Shown in pieces: positions 59,295 to 64,000 of a stretch of 64,000 nucleotides of DNA (positions are counted from its first letter, which is position 1; every line of letters starts with the position of its first letter). Made by a program: the position numbers and the translations under genes. This DNA comes from UBA822 sp965249775. GTDB lineage: Bacteria; Gemmatimonadota; Gemmatimonadetes; Longimicrobiales; Gaopeijiaceae. Below the pieces are notes generated by a model. That model worked only from the letters and a program-made list of their open reading frames with translations. It did no database searches and had not been told where the DNA came from. The stretch lies in assembly GCA_965249775.1 (NCBI GenBank), contig OZ252253.1, positions 434,001 through 498,000 on the forward strand, read 5' to 3'.

Positions 59295-60209
59295 ATGAGG
59301 AAGCGTTCCTCTTTCCCAACAGATGGCATTCCTGGCATTGCCGCGAAAGAAGAAATGATCGGGAATGCTGAACTCAGGCTCGACCTCACCCACAAGGCCC
59401 TATTCAACGACGCTCTGCTGTCCCTGACGGATGGGCCGGAAGCTGCGTTTGGTCGACCGGCGGTGGCACCGGGTCTTTGTTTCCTAAAGGCTGATGGCAC
59501 CTGGCTCCGACCGCTCCGTCCTCCGCTCGACACCGTGAGCGACCTAAGGGGTGCATTGGATGTGGTTAGGAGGGATGCGCCGGCGGGAACCTTGGGGGTG
59601 GTCGTGAGGGGGCCTGGTAGCGACGATCCGGCATCGGACAAGATATGGTGTCGCTTCGATCTATGCGCCCGTGGGTACCGGCGCGTCGCCATACACGCGG
59701 TGACATTCGTCGATAGAACGGATCGGCTTCGGTTTGAGGTTGAGGCTCCCATTCTCAACCCGAGTGGAGAGATGGACCCTTGGGTTCCTCCTGAGCTTCG
59801 CACCACCTCACCCTCCAACCGATGCTTTGAAGAAAGATTGTTTTCGCCACTGTTTGGCGAACCAACTCCCATGGCAGGCAAGCTCAGCGCCAAAGCTCGG
59901 GCAAGACTCCACATGCTCAGGGAGGCGCGGCAGAAATGGGGGCGCGCGCATTCGCTCATGGAGAGAGTCGTGGCGGCAAACCAAGGCCACCACCACCTGA
60001 TAAGACAGATCCGTCAGGCGTCGCAAGACGTAGGCCTGATCTTGGTGGAAAACGGCTTCAGGAATCTAGCCGAGGACGCGAACGAAATCGCCGCTCTAAT
60101 CAAGCGGCGCGGCCCCGTTGAAAAGAAATTCAGAAGGATGCGGGAACTGGTGGGTACGGTGCGCACCGGGTTAGAGCGGGCCGAGAGGGTGACCAAGAGG
60201 AGGGGGTAG
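59295..60209 (+). CDS. hypothetical protein, 304 aa
   Basis: Unrecognised. Good start context (GGAGG then 7 bases). The N-terminal 160 residues are mixed alpha/beta with no signal peptide; the C-terminal 130 residues are strongly helical and basic (KLSAKARARLHMLREARQ, then LIRQIRQASQDVGLILVENGF and RRMRELVGTVRTGLERAERV), possibly a coiled coil or nucleic-acid-binding tail. It lies between IS630 and the convergent phosphotransferase gene, with 12 bases to the latter's stop. No conserved motif found. Confidence 0.6.
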   Translation: MRKRSSFPTDGIPGIAAKEEMIGNAELRLDLTHKALFNDALLSLTDGPEAAFGRPAVAPGLCFLKADGTWLRPLRPPLDTVSDLRGALDVVRRDAPAGTLGVVVRGPGSDDPASDKIWCRFDLCARGYRRVAIHAVTFVDRTDRLRFEVEAPILNPSGEMDPWVPPELRTTSPSNRCFEERLFSPLFGEPTPMAGKLSAKARARLHMLREARQKWGRAHSLMERVVAANQGHHHLIRQIRQASQDVGLILVENGFRNLAEDANEIAALIKRRGPVEKKFRRMRELVGTVRTGLERAERVTKRRG

Positions 60210-60221
60210 GAGCCACAGCCC

Positions 60222-62894
60222 CTATCTCGTTGATTCTTCGGTGCCGTCGCTTGGGTCTTCCAGCGTGACGGTGCCCGCATCGCCATCCACGACGAGCATC
60301 GTTCCCGAGGTGATGCGGTCAGTGGCCACACCTGTCCCCATCACCGCCGGGATGCCGTACTCCCGAGCCACGATCGAGCCATGCGCCAATGCGCCGCCGA
60401 CGTCCGTGACCAGCCCTTTCGCCTGGGAAAAGAGCGGCGTCCAGGCCGGGGTGGTCGTCGTGCAGACCAGGATCGTGCCCGGCTTCATCTGGTCGAACTC
60501 GTCGATTGAGCGGATGACGCTCGCGGGCGCCGCGACGCGACCGGTGCTGACGGCATAGCCGTTGAGGACCGGCCCTTCGTTGACGGCACCGCTCGGTGTC
60601 GGATCAAACATCGACAGCTTAATCGGGCCCAACCTGATGACGCCGCGCGGTGGAACCTTGGGTGGGGGTGTGAGTTGTTTACGGGCCTCGCGTAGCGCGC
60701 GCCGCTCACGGGTCAGCTCGGCGAGCGCCGGGATGCTCTGCCCGCTCGCACGCGCTTCGATCGCCGCCGTGATCTCGGGCCCGTCCAGATAGTAGATGTC
60801 ACCGGGGGTGGAGATGGTTCCGGCGTCCGTCAGCCGTTGCCCCAGCTCACGGGCTAGTTTACGCAGCGTCGGCCAGGCGGCGCCCATGTAGAACATCACG
60901 CTCTCTCGATACGGCGCGTAGCGCTTCGTCCACTTCCAGACCCAGCGGAAGAGCCGCCGCGAGATGGGATTCATCGCCTGCATCGCCTCGGCGACCAGCG
61001 AGTCTCGTGCCTCGGCCATCTTCGCCTGCCGGTTACGCACATCCTGATCGGGAACGTTGTCGACCAGCGCCGTCAGACTCAACAACATCGGTAGCGGGTC
61101 TTCAATCTGCGTGGGATCGACGAAATCCAGATTGTAGATCTGATGGCCGTATTCGTTCAGGTAGTGCTGGATGCCGTCGGCCACGGGTTGTCCGTCGGGA
61201 TGCGCGGCGAATGCCTTCATCAGTTGGTGTGACGGTGTCTCGAGAGTCAGCCCGCGCAGCGCTGGCGACTCGCGGATCATGTCGGCGAGCGCTTCCATGT
61301 CGGCTTGGGCGTCCAGCGCCTTCGAGTCGAATCCACGCAGGAACGAGGCGCTGACGGGGCGTGGCTTGGGCAACGCAAACCGGAACAGGAACGACCTCAG
61401 CAGCCGGTCGAAGACCGTGTCCATGATCCGTGATAGACCCAGATGCAAAGCCGACCCGAACCAGTAGCCGCTATCCGCCTGCGACATCTCGCGAATCCCA
61501 CGCAGCAGCTCGTCATCCGCGGCCTCGGCCAGGTCGATGGCCCTCCACCGCGCGATGAGGGCCTGATATCCGGGTAACACGACCCCATCCCAGTCGAACG
61601 CAGGCATTTTGAAAAACTTGAATATACGGGCATATATCCGCAGGATCGCCATCAGATTTGCCCTGCTCATCTTGAAGCTGACCCCCGTGTAGGCGTAGCC
61701 ATTGATGGTGCCCGCAAATCCATGGGGTATCATGGCGTCGAGATCCAGGTTTGCACCGCCAATCTCGGCCATCGTGTCCAGGAGCCCCTTCATGGTCCGG
61801 TCCATGCCCGTCCCTAGGTATAGGTCTTCGAACAGGGGCGATAGTGGCTCCGGCATGTGCTCGACGATCTGCCGGCGCATCCAGACGGTCTTCGGGGCAA
61901 TCGGCTCCCACACCACGTCTCGCAACGGGGCCGGTTTCGGGTCTGGGAGCGAGGTGATGGGGCGCGCCTGCAAGATGGCGATCTCGCCTTCCGCTATCGC
62001 CCATTCGATGTCCATCGGCACACCGTAGTGCGCTTCGATCTGCGCCCCGTACCGGGCCAGCTGCGCCGGCGTTGCATCATCCAGCACCTGTTGGTCGCGC
62101 CGTGCCTGCGGCACGTCTCGTTCTTCGGTGCCCGTGTCAGTCCGCACGGTCATCGTGGTCTTGGTGGCCGTCTCGCGGGACAGGATGTCCCCGGTCGCCT
62201 TCTCCACAACCACCGTGTCCGGCGTCACCAGCCCGCCGACCATCGCCTCGCCCAAGCCCCAGGTCGCATTGATGAGCATCTGATCGCGCTGGCCGTTGAC
62301 CGGGTTGGCCGTGAACAGCACGCCTGCGGCGTCTGCCGGAATGAGCTGCTGGACAACCACGGCAAGGCTGACAGTGGCCGGGTCAATCTGTTGGCGCATC
62401 CGGTACGAGATGGCGCGGGCTGTCCAGAGGCTGGCCCAGCACCGTTTCACGGCATCCAGCAGCGCCTCTTCCCCTTGGATATTGAGGTAGGTGTCTTGCT
62501 GCCCCGCGAAACTGGCAGTCGGCAAGTCCTCGGCTGTTGCCGAGGAGCGCACAGCAACGGCAAGGTCCTTGGTTGGCGTCAACTGCCGATACGCGGCGGT
62601 GATCTCCGAGGCCACATCGTCCGCAATCACACCCTGCATGAACAGGGCGTGAATCCGCTCCGATGCAGCTTCACTCGAGTGCGGATCGTCTGCCGACACG
62701 GTGTGCACGAGATCGACGACCTGTCGTGGCAAGCCGTGTGCCTGCACGAAGGCATCGTAGGCGCCCGTGGTCACGACAAAGCCTGCAGGCACTGGAAAGC
62801 CCGCCGTGGTCAGCTCGCCGAGGTTGGCTCCTTTGCCACCTGCCACGGGAATGCTTGCCTTGCTCAGCTGTGAAAACGGAATCGTGTCACTCAT
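60222..62894 (-). CDS. rifampin-phosphotransferase/PEP-synthase-like dikinase without PEP barrel
   Basis: 890 residues. Residues 1-320 are the ATP-grasp domain of PEP synthases (VAGGKGANLGELTTAGFPVPAGFVVTTGAY; VRSSATAEDLPTASFAGQQDT; QARPITSLPDP). The middle 430 residues do not match the PEP-synthase TIM barrel. Residues 790-880 form the swivelling phosphohistidine domain, with His838 in VGGALAHGSIVAREYGIPAVMGTG. The order ATP-grasp, unique middle, His domain at the C-terminus is that of rifampin phosphotransferases, which inactivate rifamycins, and of uncharacterised PEP-utilising relatives. The substrate needs testing. An attC-like sequence on the same strand lies 38 bases upstream of the start. 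Confidence 0.85.
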   Translation of the reverse strand: MSDTIPFSQLSKASIPVAGGKGANLGELTTAGFPVPAGFVVTTGAYDAFVQAHGLPRQVVDLVHTVSADDPHSSEAASERIHALFMQGVIADDVASEITAAYRQLTPTKDLAVAVRSSATAEDLPTASFAGQQDTYLNIQGEEALLDAVKRCWASLWTARAISYRMRQQIDPATVSLAVVVQQLIPADAAGVLFTANPVNGQRDQMLINATWGLGEAMVGGLVTPDTVVVEKATGDILSRETATKTTMTVRTDTGTEERDVPQARRDQQVLDDATPAQLARYGAQIEAHYGVPMDIEWAIAEGEIAILQARPITSLPDPKPAPLRDVVWEPIAPKTVWMRRQIVEHMPEPLSPLFEDLYLGTGMDRTMKGLLDTMAEIGGANLDLDAMIPHGFAGTINGYAYTGVSFKMSRANLMAILRIYARIFKFFKMPAFDWDGVVLPGYQALIARWRAIDLAEAADDELLRGIREMSQADSGYWFGSALHLGLSRIMDTVFDRLLRSFLFRFALPKPRPVSASFLRGFDSKALDAQADMEALADMIRESPALRGLTLETPSHQLMKAFAAHPDGQPVADGIQHYLNEYGHQIYNLDFVDPTQIEDPLPMLLSLTALVDNVPDQDVRNRQAKMAEARDSLVAEAMQAMNPISRRLFRWVWKWTKRYAPYRESVMFYMGAAWPTLRKLARELGQRLTDAGTISTPGDIYYLDGPEITAAIEARASGQSIPALAELTRERRALREARKQLTPPPKVPPRGVIRLGPIKLSMFDPTPSGAVNEGPVLNGYAVSTGRVAAPASVIRSIDEFDQMKPGTILVCTTTTPAWTPLFSQAKGLVTDVGGALAHGSIVAREYGIPAVMGTGVATDRITSGTMLVVDGDAGTVTLEDPSDGTEESTR

Positions 62895-62931
62895 GGCGCT
62901 TTCTCGCGCGCTCCTTTCGACTGCTCCAGCC

Positions 62932-63009
62932 GCCTAACGGATCTGCGATTCTGCTGGGCGGCTAATGTGGTGACCGCAAGCAAAGGGCGCGAGCCTGATG
63001 TCTAGTTGC
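62932..63009 (-). other. inverted attC remnant
   Basis: On the minus strand the right arm and loop of the array attC (CAGGCTCGCGC, TTGCGGTCACCACATTAG, CAGCAGAATCGCAGATCC, R' core GTTAGGC) are intact, but the left arm beyond TAGACATCAGG is lost (GCGCAACTAGACATCAGG). It points into the phosphotransferase gene as if that were the next cassette. Confidence 0.82.
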
Positions 63010-63112
63010 GCTTTAGAGTGGCCTGCAGTTTGTTGCGATGGATGGGCGGTGCTCTGCCCATCCTGTTGAGTGTGGCCTACAGTTCATCACCACCGTCGAG
63101 GAATGATCACCA

Positions 63113-64000
63113 ATGACGTCGAGCGCGCCGGACCGCAGCCGCCATCTTCTCACCCGTGGCGGATCGATTCTGCTAATCCTCATGGGTGTAGCTGCCTGCG
63201 GCCCTTCCTCTGACGACGCCGGCGTGACGGAACGTCCGCCTGTCGACGGTGCGGAGTACCGCTTCCTCGATGTCAACGGCATCCGGATGCGAGTCGTGGA
63301 GCAGGGCGAGGGTCCGCTCGTGCTCCTGGCGCACGGCTGGCCGGAGTCGTGGTACTCGTGGCGGCACCAACTCCCTGCCTTGGCGGCGGCCGGCTATCAT
63401 GCCGTGGCGCCGGACATGCGTGGATACGGCGGTACGGATGCACCGTCAGAGATCGAGGACTATGACATCTTCGACCTCTGTGGCGATCTCGTCGGGCTGA
63501 TCGATGCGTTGGGCGAGGAACAGGCGGTGTTGGTCGGGCACGACTGGGGCTCGCTCGTGTCCCGCGACTGCGTGCGCCTGGAAGCGGACCGTTTCTCGGC
63601 CGTCGTCAACATGAGCGTCCCTTTCGGGGGGTGGGCCACGGCGCCGATCGCGAACTGGCGGAGTCAGTTCGGCGATAACTTCTTTTATATTCTTTACTTT
63701 CAGGAGTTGGACACGGACGGGCAGGGCGTGGCCGAAGCGGAGTTCGACGCCGACCCACGAGGCATCCTGAGCCGGCTCTACCTAACCGGTGCGACGCGGC
63801 GCCCCCCTGAGGTTACCGACCCGTTGCGGTCAGCTGGCGGCTGGATCCCCCGGATGGGGGAGCCGACCGACTTTCCGACCTGGATCAGCAGCGGTGAGCT
63901 GGATTACTACGTCGAGGAGCTCACGCGCAGCGGCTTCCGTGGCGGGATCAACTACTATCGGAACATACAGCGAAACTGGGAGACGACGCCGGAGCTTCGG
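63113..64000 (+). CDS. epoxide-hydrolase-like alpha/beta-hydrolase lipoprotein (runs off the window)
   Basis: At least 296 residues; the gene is open at the window end. A lipoprotein-type signal (ILLILMGVAACGP) is followed by the alpha/beta-hydrolase core of epoxide hydrolases and haloalkane dehalogenases: oxyanion-hole HGWPESWYSWRHQLP, MRGYGGTDAP, and nucleophile Asp144 in VLVGHDWGSLVSR. The lid region follows (RSQFGDNFFYILYFQ). The rest of the catalytic triad lies beyond the end. ATG 63113 is chosen; an ATG at 63103 is in another frame. It would hydrolyse epoxides to diols in the envelope. Confidence 0.87.
   Translation, partial: MTSSAPDRSRHLLTRGGSILLILMGVAACGPSSDDAGVTERPPVDGAEYRFLDVNGIRMRVVEQGEGPLVLLAHGWPESWYSWRHQLPALAAAGYHAVAPDMRGYGGTDAPSEIEDYDIFDLCGDLVGLIDALGEEQAVLVGHDWGSLVSRDCVRLEADRFSAVVNMSVPFGGWATAPIANWRSQFGDNFFYILYFQELDTDGQGVAEAEFDADPRGILSRLYLTGATRRPPEVTDPLRSAGGWIPRMGEPTDFPTWISSGELDYYVEELTRSGFRGGINYYRNIQRNWETTPELR

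Overview
The window looks like chromosomal DNA of a high-GC, Gram-negative-type bacterium, most likely a member of Gemmatimonadota. That is an inference from the Ser/Thr kinase-TPR fusion at 10.9-13.2 kb, the wealth of secreted hydrolases and lipoproteins, and haem/copper proteins. No rRNA is present. One complete tRNA-Pro(UGG) lies at 29.6 kb.

Layout. 0-13.3 kb is ordinary: a secreted RraA-like protein, an ABC exporter, a Tat-exported amine oxidase, a lipoprotein amidohydrolase, a haem/copper (PHM-like) monooxygenase opposite a PAL-like NHL protein, a VapBC pair behind a perfect palindromic operator, and the kinase. 13.3-21.8 kb is a patchwork of single secreted genes (cytochrome P460, M28 peptidase, leucine-rich repeats, metallo-beta-lactamase fold), gene remnants, the first IS110/IS1111-type copy and half an attC site. 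21.8-29.7 kb is a minus-strand operon of three DUF3604 paralogues, a PpiC-type isomerase and a HupE/UreJ membrane protein, bracketed by a 5'-half copy and an intact copy of tRNA-Pro. 30.0-32.4 kb is an IS91-type element with a tyrosine recombinase and perfect 18-bp terminal inverted repeats.

32.4-55.2 kb is the most interesting part: an integron gene-cassette array with at least ten near-identical attC sites of about 100 bp and no integron integrase in view. Cassettes carry small membrane or hypothetical proteins, one CopG/ParE and two VapBC toxin-antitoxin pairs, a truncated Stf0-type sulfotransferase and a sulfatase. Two insertion-sequence families have colonised the array by site. Five copies of a 1563-bp IS1111-type element (a sixth lies at 14.3 kb) sit in the GTTAG core at the 3' end of attC sites. 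Four copies of a 1326-bp IS481-type element sit 8 or 9 bp outside the 5' core of other attC sites. The noncoding end of the IS1111-type element contains four short segments laid out like the target and donor guides of a bridge RNA (seekRNA). The target guides read out the attC core, and a perfect 10-nt left-guide match separates the occupied attC sites from the empty ones.

55.2-64 kb holds a tannase-family esterase, a TonB-like protein, an intact IS630-family element, an unknown protein, a rifampin-phosphotransferase/PEP-synthase-like enzyme next to an inverted attC remnant, and the start of an epoxide-hydrolase-like lipoprotein that runs off the window.
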